26,240 nucleotides of DNA from Deltaproteobacteria bacterium. GTDB lineage: Bacteria > Desulfobacterota > Desulfomonilia > UBA1062. The position numbers and the translations under genes are program-made. How positions within the stretch are numbered: the first letter of the stretch is position 1; the number at the start of each line of letters is the position of its first letter. Positions 1 to 7,937 of this stretch are shown here, piece after piece. The notes beneath the pieces were generated by a model, which saw nothing but the letters and a program-made list of their open reading frames with translations, was not told the origin of the DNA and searched no databases. The stretch lies in the NCBI GenBank assembly GCA_016934135.1, contig JAFGTK010000318.1, positions 1 to 26,240 of the forward strand. Reading direction: 5' to 3'.

Positions 1-1
1 T

Positions 2-114
2 AATTGCAAAACTCTCGGGCTGTCATTCCCGCGGAGGCTTCGAATCCAGTAAATACAGAGACTTCTGGGTCCCCGCCTTCGCGGGGACGACATGATTGTA
101 CTAATTTTGCAATT
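2..114. repeat. Imperfect palindromic intergenic repeat element (REP/MITE-like)
   Basis: Nested inverted repeats are directly visible. The outer arms, 2-11 (AATTGCAAAA) and 105-114 (TTTTGCAATT), are perfect reverse complements. The inner arms, 22-49 (starting GTCATTCCCGCG) and 65-91 (ending GCGGGGACGAC), pair over about 27 bases with a few mismatches, leaving a 15-base loop. Between outer and inner arms the two sides do not match. From general knowledge, dispersed palindromes with GTCATTCCCGCG-type arms are common between genes in delta-proteobacterial chromosomes. No transposase is present. The element ends 41 bases before the AsmA-like gene, so it may also act as an RNA hairpin in that leader. 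Its left limit is uncertain because it lies at the window edge. Confidence 0.6.
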
Positions 115-155
115 GGCTCCATTTATTAGGATAAAAAACGGCACAGAGAAAAACA

Positions 156-3100
156 ATGAAACTTCTTTCAAAAAGGATATTCCTGGCACTGGTCATTACG
201 GCATGCATAATCGGCGTTATCGCCGCAGCCTTGTATGCAACCATCAGGATAAGCCCTTCCACGTTCCGGCATATCGTTGAAAAACAGATCGAGGACATAA
301 CCGGGCAGAAGATCCTTGTTGAGGATGCCGTCTTCGAGATCTTCTGGCACCCTAAATTGATTCTTCTCAATGTACGGGCCGGCAAACCTGAGGAGGTTTA
401 TCTCGAGATACAGCGTATCGAGACGGATTTCTCGCTCAGACACATCCTCCTGGGCAGGGTGGAGCTTACAGGCATCACGTTCGGACACCCGTCTGTCTAC
501 ATCAACACTGACATGCTTGCCGGGTTTGAGGGCCGGTCTGAGAGTACCGCATTTCCAGGGGTCAACATCAAGGACGGCTACCTGAGGCTTTCTCATGCAG
601 GTCAGGACCTCATCGTCAGAAACATAAACGGGTTGTACAAACCTGACAGGATCGATCTCAGCGCCATAGTATCAGGAGGGTCATCAGAGGTACATGCCCT
701 GTATCGCGATGGATGGAAAGGAAAGATAACCTCAGGTAATATAGACCTTTCAGAGCTGGGCAGCCATTTCAAGGGAATCTGCAATGTCGATTCCTCATTT
801 GACCTGACCGGGGCGAAGATCGACGCATCGCTGAACATCAGCGTAGACAGTCTCGGTCTACCCTGGACCCATGACGGAATCGAGTGGGGAAAGGCCAGGA
901 TCACAATACAGGGTGACCGGGAAAGACTCGACCTCAATGATATCTCCATCATAACCCCAGTGGCCAGCCTGTCCGGTCAGGCAATACTCACCGGGATGAA
1001 CAGTGCCTCGGATGCGGTCCTGAACCTGAATATGGAATCCTCGCAGTTCGATTACGAACAGGTGGCGGGCTTGCTACCTTCGTTCAGCGACCTGCCCTGG
1101 CTTGACTCTCTGCTGAGAGAACAGATCAGAAACGGAAAATCAAGGTTTTCGGAAATCAGCTACAACGGCCCGGTCAAGGGACTTGCCGATACGCAGTCGT
1201 TCTTCAATGATGCCTATATCGTTCAGGACCTCATCGGGCAGAGTTTCGGGGCAGGTCATGGGCCCGAGCGGATAACCGATATAACCGGCAAGGTCATCTA
1301 CGGTGAAGGAGGGATAGCGTGCAAAGGCCTTTCCGGTCTGATGAACGCCTCTGACATCCAGAATGTAAACCTCTTTTTCAGGGACATTGCCATGCCGGTA
1401 AGTACGACCACGGCAGAAGTGAAGGCTGACATGCCTGCGCAGGACTTCATCGATACATGGCGCTCTGCAATGGTACCGGAAAGCACCCATGCGCTGCTTT
1501 CGCCTGTCTCGAACATCGAAAAAGGAAGGGTTCGGGGAAAGGTTGATATAACCTGGAATGATGCACCGGATTCTCCTGTACATGCCCGGGGAGATATATC
1601 TCTTGAAAACTGTACATATTCATGGGGCAAGAACATGATCGAGGGCCACAGCGGCACAATAACGGCAGAAGATTTCGGATCACCTGTCAAGATCGCATTT
1701 ACCGGAAAGCTAAACGGCCGGAGCGTTCAGCGGTTCGACGCTTCTGTCGATGATCCTTTCGGTGAGAAGAGAACGCGCTTTTTTGTGCAGACAGAACACC
1801 CGCTGGAACTCGCTGCAGTGAGTCTGACAAAAGAATCGAGAATCATTATAGATGGTACCGGCACCAATGGTAAAATCGATGCAGCAGCCAAGATGCAGGC
1901 TGTGGAGCTGAAAGTGTTCGATACCGTTTACAGGCCCGCACACGGAATTCTCTCAGCTGAAGGCAGGCTCAGGGGAACGCTCTGGCCAGGCCTAGACCTT
2001 CATCTGGATGACATGAAGCCCAAACTCTCTTCAGGCAGTCTTTCGATTTCAGCAGATATAAAAGATGATACCTACCGGGCACAGATAAAAGGGGCTCTGG
2101 ATCTGAAGCAGTTCAGGGCTGTAATAAATAATACGGAACATAACCTTACTGGTGCTATCTCCGGCGATGTGAGCGTTGAACAGGGTGAAACTCTGTTGCT
2201 GTCAGGAGTCCTGAAATGCGAAAACGCCCTGGTTTATTCTTCCGGTAAACAGCTGGTGATCGATGGGACTGTTGATATGCAGAACCACACCATGAAATGC
2301 TCTGAGCTGAACCTGACATCCGGAGGGAAAAAGATAAGGGTCACATCAGGATCTCTGGACATGGAAAACCGCCCGTATTTTACAGGAGGACTAGTAATTG
2401 AAGGCGTGCATCTCGATGTCGAGGATGATGATACGGCAGACATCCTGAACTTACTGGATATGGATGCCTATGTCGAGCTTGTAAACCCGGATCTCTACGG
2501 TGTTGCACTGAACAGCTTCAAGGCCAATGCCAGACTCAAGAACAGAGAACTCGTGCTTTCAGACATGGTTATCAAGGGGATCTCCGGAACCGCTCATGGC
2601 ACTGCATCGACAGACCCGGCAGGAAAGACGACATTCGACATTGTTGTTTCCCTGAAAAATGCCGGTATCAGGCAGTTCTTCTATGCCGTGGCAAAAGAGG
2701 ATTCATGGGTACACGGGGATATGGACCTTGAAGGCCACCTCTGGGGAAGCACTGATTCCATAAACGGAACACTGGCCTTCATGGCACGCAACGGGAATAT
2801 CAAAAAATATGCCCTGTTCTCAAGAATATTTGCCCTGCTCAATATCTACAGGATCATCGAGTCGCAGGACCTGGAACTGACAAGCAAGAATTTCCCCTAC
2901 AATGTCATCTCGTCGACATTTACCATACGGGACAGCACCATGTTCTTCGATGACTTCTATCTCGACAGCAACGCGCTGCAGCTCTCGGCAGTGGGTCTGT
3001 ACTCGATGAAGACAAGGAAGATAGACGCCCACATCGGCATACAGCCGTTCGAATCCGTTGACAGAACAATCAGCATGATACCGCTTCTGGGCTGGGTGCT

Positions 3101-3290
3101 GACCGGAGAGGATAAAAAACTCATTGTTGTAAGCATGAAGGTCCGCGGCGAGCTCGATGACCCCATTGTTCAGGTTGCCCCGCTGGACACCATCTCCAAA
3201 CCGGTGAAGGAGTCCCTGTTCCGTTTCCTTCAGATCCCCTCGGACATCATCAGAAGATCCCAGGAGATCCTGCCTAAAAATAAGGATTAA
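156..3290 (+). CDS. AsmA/YhdP-family envelope protein (AsmA-like C-terminal domain)
   Basis: This 1044-residue protein has one N-terminal membrane anchor (about residues 8-30) followed by a long, beta-rich, Ser/Gly/Asp-rich periplasmic region without cysteine-rich or catalytic motifs. The last 200 residues show the AsmA-like C-terminal pattern: a VHGDMDLEGHLWG segment, then IQPFESVDRTISMIPLLGW, then a closing VRGELDDPIVQVAP-type strand. Such proteins (AsmA, YhdP, TamB relatives) are thought to form long grooves that carry phospholipid between the inner and outer membranes; substrate specificity cannot be read here. The ATG at 156 follows a weak AGAGA Shine-Dalgarno. The gene stands alone on the + strand, between a palindromic repeat and the convergent hflX. 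Its TAA shares the four bases TTAA with the hflX stop, leaving no room for a terminator between them. The family call is firm, the exact subfamily less so. Confidence 0.8.
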   Translation: MKLLSKRIFLALVITACIIGVIAAALYATIRISPSTFRHIVEKQIEDITGQKILVEDAVFEIFWHPKLILLNVRAGKPEEVYLEIQRIETDFSLRHILLGRVELTGITFGHPSVYINTDMLAGFEGRSESTAFPGVNIKDGYLRLSHAGQDLIVRNINGLYKPDRIDLSAIVSGGSSEVHALYRDGWKGKITSGNIDLSELGSHFKGICNVDSSFDLTGAKIDASLNISVDSLGLPWTHDGIEWGKARITIQGDRERLDLNDISIITPVASLSGQAILTGMNSASDAVLNLNMESSQFDYEQVAGLLPSFSDLPWLDSLLREQIRNGKSRFSEISYNGPVKGLADTQSFFNDAYIVQDLIGQSFGAGHGPERITDITGKVIYGEGGIACKGLSGLMNASDIQNVNLFFRDIAMPVSTTTAEVKADMPAQDFIDTWRSAMVPESTHALLSPVSNIEKGRVRGKVDITWNDAPDSPVHARGDISLENCTYSWGKNMIEGHSGTITAEDFGSPVKIAFTGKLNGRSVQRFDASVDDPFGEKRTRFFVQTEHPLELAAVSLTKESRIIIDGTGTNGKIDAAAKMQAVELKVFDTVYRPAHGILSAEGRLRGTLWPGLDLHLDDMKPKLSSGSLSISADIKDDTYRAQIKGALDLKQFRAVINNTEHNLTGAISGDVSVEQGETLLLSGVLKCENALVYSSGKQLVIDGTVDMQNHTMKCSELNLTSGGKKIRVTSGSLDMENRPYFTGGLVIEGVHLDVEDDDTADILNLLDMDAYVELVNPDLYGVALNSFKANARLKNRELVLSDMVIKGISGTAHGTASTDPAGKTTFDIVVSLKNAGIRQFFYAVAKEDSWVHGDMDLEGHLWGSTDSINGTLAFMARNGNIKKYALFSRIFALLNIYRIIESQDLELTSKNFPYNVISSTFTIRDSTMFFDDFYLDSNALQLSAVGLYSMKTRKIDAHIGIQPFESVDRTISMIPLLGWVLTGEDKKLIVVSMKVRGELDDPIVQVAPLDTISKPVKESLFRFLQIPSDIIRRSQEILPKNKD

Positions 3291-4924
3291 TATTGGGATG
3301 CCTTATCCAGAAAGAATCTCTGCATCTTTTCGATAAGAGGACCCAGCGTGGCACGGCTCAGGGCCGATACGGATACACCACCATACCGATCAGCCATGGA
3401 AGCGGCGAATTCCTCATCACACTGATCAGCCTTATTGAACACCTTCAGCCGCGGGGTATCCTGAAGGTGAAGATTCTTTATAATATCATCAACTGCCTGG
3501 ATACGATACTCCAGGAATGGATCGGAAATATCAATGACCTCGAGTAGCAGGTGCGCATCCTCAAGTTCCTCGAGCGTGGCCATAAAGGCAGCCCTGAGAT
3601 CATCGGGCAGATCCCGGATGAAACCCACTGTATCCGTGATGATCACCTCTATGTCCCTGGGGAACCGCAGACGCTTGCTCGAAGGATCCAGCGTGGCAAA
3701 AGGCATGTCAGCCACGAGCACACTGCTCTTGGTCAGGGTATTGAGAAGGGTGGATTTGCCGGTGTTTGTATACCCGATGATCGAGATGACAGGAACGTTC
3801 TTCCTGTTCCTACGAAGCCTTGTGAGTTTGCGTTTTCTGCTGATGGCGCCTGCCTCTCGCTCAAGCCTTGCAACACGGTCTTTTGCACGGCGGCGGTCCA
3901 CCTCGAGCTTTGTCTCGCCAGGCCCTCTCGTGCCGATGCCGCCTGCAAGCCTGCTTAGCGACGGGTTCTTCCCGACAAGCCTGGGCATGTTGTAGCGCAG
4001 CTGCGCCAGCTCCACCTGGATCTTGCCTTCCCTTGTCCTGGCTCTTCGGGCAAAGATATCCAGGATGAGCTGAGTGCGGTCTATTACCCTGATGTCAGCA
4101 AGATCGGAAATGGACCGGGCCTGCGAAGGAGAAAGCTCATGGTCGAAGATGAGCAGGTTCGCATCGACAGCCAGGGCCTTGATAAAGATATCCGTTATCT
4201 TGCCCTTTCCTGCGACATACTTGGGGTCCGGTTTGGGCCTCTTCTGAATGACCGTATCCATAACAGATATGCCTGCAGAGGCTGCAAGGTCTTTGAACTC
4301 TTCGATCTCTATCATGGCATTTTCCGACATCGAGGGGATGACAGCCACAAGTATGGCCCTGTCCTGCCCGGATGCCGCATCCAGCGATGCATGCCTTTTG
4401 GCAATATCACCCTCAAGCTCCTGGATAAAGGAATGAAACGGTATATCGATGCGATATGCAGGCACTGGCTCAAAAGTCTTCCATAATTCGCGTGCCTTGT
4501 CCGAGGGCACGAGGTACGCTCCATAGGCAAGATCCGGTTCACCGTCTTCACGCACCGTGATCGCATGGATCATATCGAGCCTGAGTTTTGCAAGATCTGT
4601 AAGGTCTTCGGATGAGAGCCCTTCACCTGCGAGATGGGTATGGACCAGTCTGATACCCTGAAGACGGCCCGGGTGTATGCGTCTTCTGTTAAGCTTGGGG
4701 ATGGATATACCGGTAGAGGTCCCTGCGATGACATATTCTATCATCCCGAGCCGGGAAATGAGCAGACCGATCTGGATGCCCGTGCTGCGGGAAAGTCTTG
4801 AAAGCTCTGTGCAGAGCTCGCTGGATATTACCGAATCCGGAGAAACGCGTCTTCTGTATAGCCGTTCAATGGCCCTGACCTCTGAGGCCTTGAGCGGCTT
4901 CGTGTTTCCATAGACCTTGTGTAT
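3287..4924 (-). CDS. hflX: Ribosome-associated GTPase HflX, apparent AUA start
   Basis: HflX is a GTPase that binds the 50S subunit and splits stalled or stressed ribosomes. G-domain motifs are clear: GYTNTGKST (G1, near residue 380), DTVGFIRDLP (G3), NKAD (G4) and VSAL (G5). Before them lie the HflX signatures GKGKITDIF and GGIGTRGPGETKLE with its basic coiled-coil linker. The first ATG, at 4744, would give 485 residues, but homology-like sequence runs 60 codons further in frame. It begins HKVYGNTKPLKASEV, the usual start of long HflX forms. No ATG, GTG or TTG opens it. The codon at the expected Met position is ATA (4924-4922), five bases after AGGAGG. I therefore annotate 545 residues. The gene begins 17 bases after the NusG paralogue's stop and is probably cotranscribed with it. 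Function is sure; the AUA start is inferred. Confidence 0.85.
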   Translation of the reverse strand: MHKVYGNTKPLKASEVRAIERLYRRRVSPDSVISSELCTELSRLSRSTGIQIGLLISRLGMIEYVIAGTSTGISIPKLNRRRIHPGRLQGIRLVHTHLAGEGLSSEDLTDLAKLRLDMIHAITVREDGEPDLAYGAYLVPSDKARELWKTFEPVPAYRIDIPFHSFIQELEGDIAKRHASLDAASGQDRAILVAVIPSMSENAMIEIEEFKDLAASAGISVMDTVIQKRPKPDPKYVAGKGKITDIFIKALAVDANLLIFDHELSPSQARSISDLADIRVIDRTQLILDIFARRARTREGKIQVELAQLRYNMPRLVGKNPSLSRLAGGIGTRGPGETKLEVDRRRAKDRVARLEREAGAISRKRKLTRLRRNRKNVPVISIIGYTNTGKSTLLNTLTKSSVLVADMPFATLDPSSKRLRFPRDIEVIITDTVGFIRDLPDDLRAAFMATLEELEDAHLLLEVIDISDPFLEYRIQAVDDIIKNLHLQDTPRLKVFNKADQCDEEFAASMADRYGGVSVSALSRATLGPLIEKMQRFFLDKASQY

Positions 4925-4928
4925 GGGT

Positions 4929-4936
4929 CCCTCCTC
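4929..4936 (-). promoter_or_regulatory. Strong Shine-Dalgarno that fixes the hflX start
   Basis: On the minus strand GAGGAGGG ends four bases before the ATA at 4924-4922, so the AGGAGG core has five bases of spacing, near the optimum. The first canonical in-frame ATG lies 180 bases further on with no comparable site. The nearest ATG in another frame (4911-4909) is 18 bases away, too far for this Shine-Dalgarno, and opens only a 26-codon frame. The site therefore supports initiation at AUA. Confidence 0.6.
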
Positions 4937-4941
4937 GAATA

Positions 4942-5442
4942 TCAGGCCTTTTCAATAAGGGAAGAATGCATGACAACCTTTGCACGGTTGTTTACCATCT
5001 CGATGAGAATCTTCACACGGCCTTCGTCCGAACCCCATGCCTCAAATACGCCATAAAGGTCTTTCATGGGGCCTGATTTGATCCTCACTACATCTCCGGG
5101 CATGAAATCCACGGGTTTCTTTATAATACCGGAGCCTTCCTCTTCAAGGGAGTGCAGCCCGATAATGAATTCCTCGTCTATGGGAACCGGCTGATAATTA
5201 TCCAGGAGTATCCTTCTTACCCCCCTGCACCAGCGTATCTTGTGAAATTCCTCCTCTACAGGGGCGACACAGACAAAGATATAATTGGGGAAAAGCGGGT
5301 ACCTTTTCAGGGTCTTTTTTCTCGCATGATAGATATACTTCTGCATAAAGGGCTGGTATACATCGATCGCAGCCTGCTTGAGCACCATACAGGCGATCTC
5401 TTCTTCCTTTGGATTCGTCTGGACCACATACCAGTTCTTCAT
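4942..5442 (-). CDS. NusG-family transcription antitermination protein (NusG paralogue)
   Basis: This 166-residue protein opens with the NGN-domain signature MKNWYVVQTNPKEE and continues with PLFPNYIFV, the usual NusG/RfaH core strand. A KOW domain follows from about residue 112 (FMPGDVVRIKSGPMKDLYGVF). The architecture fits NusG-type factors, which ride on RNA polymerase and change pausing, termination or coupling to the ribosome. The housekeeping nusG normally lies between secE and rplK; here neither is present, so a specialised paralogue of the RfaH/UpxY/LoaP kind is more likely. Its target operon cannot be identified from this window. A good sigma70-type promoter lies just upstream and hflX follows after 17 bases, suggesting a two-gene unit. 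The ATG is preceded by CGGAGCGG at suitable spacing. Confidence 0.8.
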   Translation of the reverse strand: MKNWYVVQTNPKEEEIACMVLKQAAIDVYQPFMQKYIYHARKKTLKRYPLFPNYIFVCVAPVEEEFHKIRWCRGVRRILLDNYQPVPIDEEFIIGLHSLEEEGSGIIKKPVDFMPGDVVRIKSGPMKDLYGVFEAWGSDEGRVKILIEMVNNRAKVVMHSSLIEKA

Positions 5443-5461
5443 CTAATCCGCTCCGTGGGTT

Positions 5462-5490
5462 CTTATAGCCCAAAGCATCGTATGAGTCAA
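5462..5490 (-). promoter_or_regulatory. Sigma70-type promoter for the NusG paralogue and hflX
   Basis: Read on the minus strand, TTGACT (5490-5485) and TATAAG (5467-5462) are separated by exactly 17 bases, a near-consensus pair. Initiation would fall near 5455, giving a leader of only about a dozen bases before the ATG at 5442. The inverted repeat TCCGTGG (5452-5458) / CCACGGA (5492-5498) brackets the promoter and could be an operator. The match is direct; activity is inferred. Confidence 0.5.
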
Positions 5491-5536
5491 TCCACGGACA
5501 GACATGAAAAACTCAATAAATATGAATCAATATAGG

Positions 5537-6574
5537 TCAGTCCTTTACAAAAGCGGAAACGCGGACGATCTCTATGCCAAGATGCTTGAGTCTTGGAATC
5601 TCGCTGCTGAGCACGGCTATGGTTGCCGGATGTGGGTGACAGATCCCTATTGCCTCTGAATGCTTCATGGATATGGTTATCAGTTTGTCCAGCTGGCCCC
5701 TGATATATGCCTCGTCCTGCTCATTATCGAGAAACACATCCCTGGCATTGAACCGAAGGCCTTTATCCTCTGCTGCCTTCCTGCATACGGATTTGTGGGT
5801 GGTGAGGCTGTCGATGAAAAAGAGTCCTGATCTTTTCAGTTCCGCGCACACATGGCTCATCAGGGTATAATCGGCAGTGGCGACAGAACCCATATGATTG
5901 TTAGCGCCGACTGCATGAGGAATATTTTCTATGTTGTGCCTGGTCACCTCTTGGATTTCATCGCGGTCCATGGAATGGTACAGGGCCCCAGGCCCCGGGT
6001 CCTTGCCGTTGCCCTCCATGGGCAGATGAAGCAGGACCTCTTTTCCTTTTTCATGAAGATACTCTGCAACATCTTTTGTATGTGCCCGAAGAGGCATAAC
6101 GGAAAAGGTAAGATCTGCATCGAGGGCGGCAAGCTGTTTTGCAGGCCCCATGGACAGGCCCATATCATCCACGATAATGGCAAGACGCGCTATCCTCTTT
6201 ATCCACCGCTGAAACACGATATCCCAGGAAGAGCCGGGAAATGATATCCGTGCATGCATAGGTGCTGTCACTTTAATATCCGCAACAGCCTTAAGCGGTT
6301 CAAATACATCCCGGATTTCCTCAGACGACAGGGTTTTCCTTGTATAGACAGTGATCTCTTTCCCTGCTGCAGAGGTATCTTCCCGGATAACCCCAAGATC
6401 AAAGAGGCATCCCTTTATCAGCATCTCCTCAGGAAATATCTTATGAAACGACGTCTGTGACTCCGAAGGCTCATCAGTCCTTGTGGTGCACCTATCGAGG
6501 AGAACGGCGGCAAACAACACCAGGGCAAATACAGCTGCAGCAGCAAATATAACGCTTTTACGAATCTTTATCAT
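5537..6574 (-). CDS. Divergent polysaccharide deacetylase family protein (YibQ-like)
   Basis: This 345-residue protein has an N-terminal membrane anchor or signal (about residues 8-28), a low-conservation linker and a C-terminal divergent polysaccharide deacetylase fold from about residue 130. Family landmarks seen are LAIIVDDMG (paired Asp), LLHLPMEG, NNHMGS, FFIDSLT and the late HPHPATI. Related NodB-type enzymes remove acetyl groups from polysaccharides; the activity of this divergent branch (E. coli YibQ type) is not well established. The ATG overlaps the stop of the upstream S41 protease gene in a four-base ATGA, implying translational coupling. In many proteobacteria yibQ lies beside envC and a ctp protease gene, the same order as here, which points to a role in cell-wall metabolism. 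No clear terminator is seen after its stop. Confidence 0.8.
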   Translation of the reverse strand: MIKIRKSVIFAAAAVFALVLFAAVLLDRCTTRTDEPSESQTSFHKIFPEEMLIKGCLFDLGVIREDTSAAGKEITVYTRKTLSSEEIRDVFEPLKAVADIKVTAPMHARISFPGSSWDIVFQRWIKRIARLAIIVDDMGLSMGPAKQLAALDADLTFSVMPLRAHTKDVAEYLHEKGKEVLLHLPMEGNGKDPGPGALYHSMDRDEIQEVTRHNIENIPHAVGANNHMGSVATADYTLMSHVCAELKRSGLFFIDSLTTHKSVCRKAAEDKGLRFNARDVFLDNEQDEAYIRGQLDKLITISMKHSEAIGICHPHPATIAVLSSEIPRLKHLGIEIVRVSAFVKD

Positions 6575-7863
6575 GCCGCCTTTTTAGCCCAGTTGAATAC
6601 CTCCCACGACTTCAGCAGATCCAGTCCGTACCTGAGCTGGTTGTCTTTCTTTAAGATCTGCTGGGACGAACCGTTCGAAGGCCCTTCTGCTTCAGCATCA
6701 TCGGCTTCGGGCTCCAGATGATCTTTCAGGTCTTTCTCACGTATAAACTTCTGGGCCTTGTCCTGCTCCTTTGCCGGCAGCTGCTCTTCAACCCAGATAT
6801 CCGGCTCGATTCCGGTTGCCTGGATGGACCGCCCCGAAGGGGTATAGTAGCGCGCCACGGTAAGCTTGAGGGCAGATCCGTCGCTCAGCGGCCGTATGGT
6901 CTGCACCGATGCCTTGCCGAAACTCTTTACCCCGACAACAACCGCACGCTTGTTGTCCTGAAGCGCACCGGAAACGATCTCGGCAGCGCTTGCGCTGCCT
7001 CCGTTTATCAGTACAACCATGGGGAAGTCATCAAAAGCCCCGTCTTTGCGGGCTATATATTCGGTTTTATCTTCAGACGTTCTTCCATCGGTATATACGA
7101 TCTTTCCTTCGCTCAGAAAGAGATCGCTCACTGCGACAGCCTGGTCCAGGAGCCCGCCCGGATTATACCGCAGATCGAGAACCAGACCCTTGAGCGGGCC
7201 CATCTCTTCAAGTGCATCATAGATATCCTCTGCAGTATCGACCTGGAAATTCCTCACCTTGATATACCCGTAGCCGGGCTCGAGCATCTGCGATTTCACG
7301 CTTTCTATGTGAATCATGGCCCTGGTTATGGTTACGTCAAAAGGGCTTTCCTGTGATTCCCTGAGTATGGATATGGTTACCTGTGATCCCTTCGGGCCCC
7401 GTAAAAGCTTCACTGCATCCTCAAGGCCCATGTCGACAGTCGAGGTCCCCTCGATCCTTATGATCTTGTCACCCGGAAGGATCCCGGCTTCAAAGGCAGG
7501 GGTGCCTTCTATCGGCGTGATGACCGTAAGAATGTCATCCCTGATCCCGATCTCGATCCCGAGACCTCCGAAAGACCCTGTGGTGCTGATCTGCATCTCC
7601 CTGTATCCTTCCTTGGTAAGATATGCACTATGGGGGTCGAGAACCCCCACCATCCCTTTTATGGCACCTTCGATGAGTTTTTCCGGGGGCACATCCTCGA
7701 CATAACTCTTCTCAATAATGCCGAGACAGTCTGAAAACTTTTCGAGCTGGGGATATACCTCAGAGGTGTCAGCCTTGAGCACATTGGAATAATTGAGCAG
7801 GACAAAGGAAAACATCACGAGAACAAGGCCCCCACCGAGCCAGATAGCTTTTTGTCGTTTCAT
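6571..7863 (-). CDS. S41-family carboxy-terminal processing protease (CtpA/Prc type)
   Basis: This 430-residue periplasmic protease has an N-terminal signal-anchor (about residues 8-25). It is followed by a PDZ domain (around residues 90-180, with FGGLGIEIGI and GILPGDKI) and the S41 core. The expected Ser-Lys-Gln triad is visible: Ser292 in GGSASAAEI, Lys317 in SFGKASVQ and Gln321, with the 25-residue and 4-residue spacings of characterised CtpB. Such proteases trim C-termini of envelope proteins; in several bacteria they degrade cell-wall hydrolases or their activators. The gene lies 74 bases after the EnvC-like gene and overlaps the deacetylase gene by four bases, so EnvC- or hydrolase-related substrates are plausible but not shown. 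The ATG follows CAGGAG at good spacing. After the core, the C-terminus is charged and of low complexity. Confidence 0.9.
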   Translation of the reverse strand: MKRQKAIWLGGGLVLVMFSFVLLNYSNVLKADTSEVYPQLEKFSDCLGIIEKSYVEDVPPEKLIEGAIKGMVGVLDPHSAYLTKEGYREMQISTTGSFGGLGIEIGIRDDILTVITPIEGTPAFEAGILPGDKIIRIEGTSTVDMGLEDAVKLLRGPKGSQVTISILRESQESPFDVTITRAMIHIESVKSQMLEPGYGYIKVRNFQVDTAEDIYDALEEMGPLKGLVLDLRYNPGGLLDQAVAVSDLFLSEGKIVYTDGRTSEDKTEYIARKDGAFDDFPMVVLINGGSASAAEIVSGALQDNKRAVVVGVKSFGKASVQTIRPLSDGSALKLTVARYYTPSGRSIQATGIEPDIWVEEQLPAKEQDKAQKFIREKDLKDHLEPEADDAEAEGPSNGSSQQILKKDNQLRYGLDLLKSWEVFNWAKKAA

Positions 7864-7937
7864 ACTTGCTCCTGGAGATTTTTTTACCTAGAGTACTTAT
7901 CGTCTATATCACACATCAAATGATCATAAAACAACTA

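Noticed and set aside
3534..3995. 153-codon + strand frame inside hflX
   Set aside because: Low-complexity Ser/Arg/Leu translation typical of an antisense shadow of the G domain.
4833..4911. ATG-started 26-codon frame as the real hflX start with a frameshift into the main frame
   Set aside because: It is 18 bases from the Shine-Dalgarno, has no slippery sequence that I can see, and would lose the conserved HKVYGNT N-terminus, which is in frame with AUA.
6718..7356. 212-codon + strand open frame opposite the S41 protease gene
   Set aside because: Opposite a strongly conserved protease with an intact catalytic triad; its translation has no recognisable pattern.
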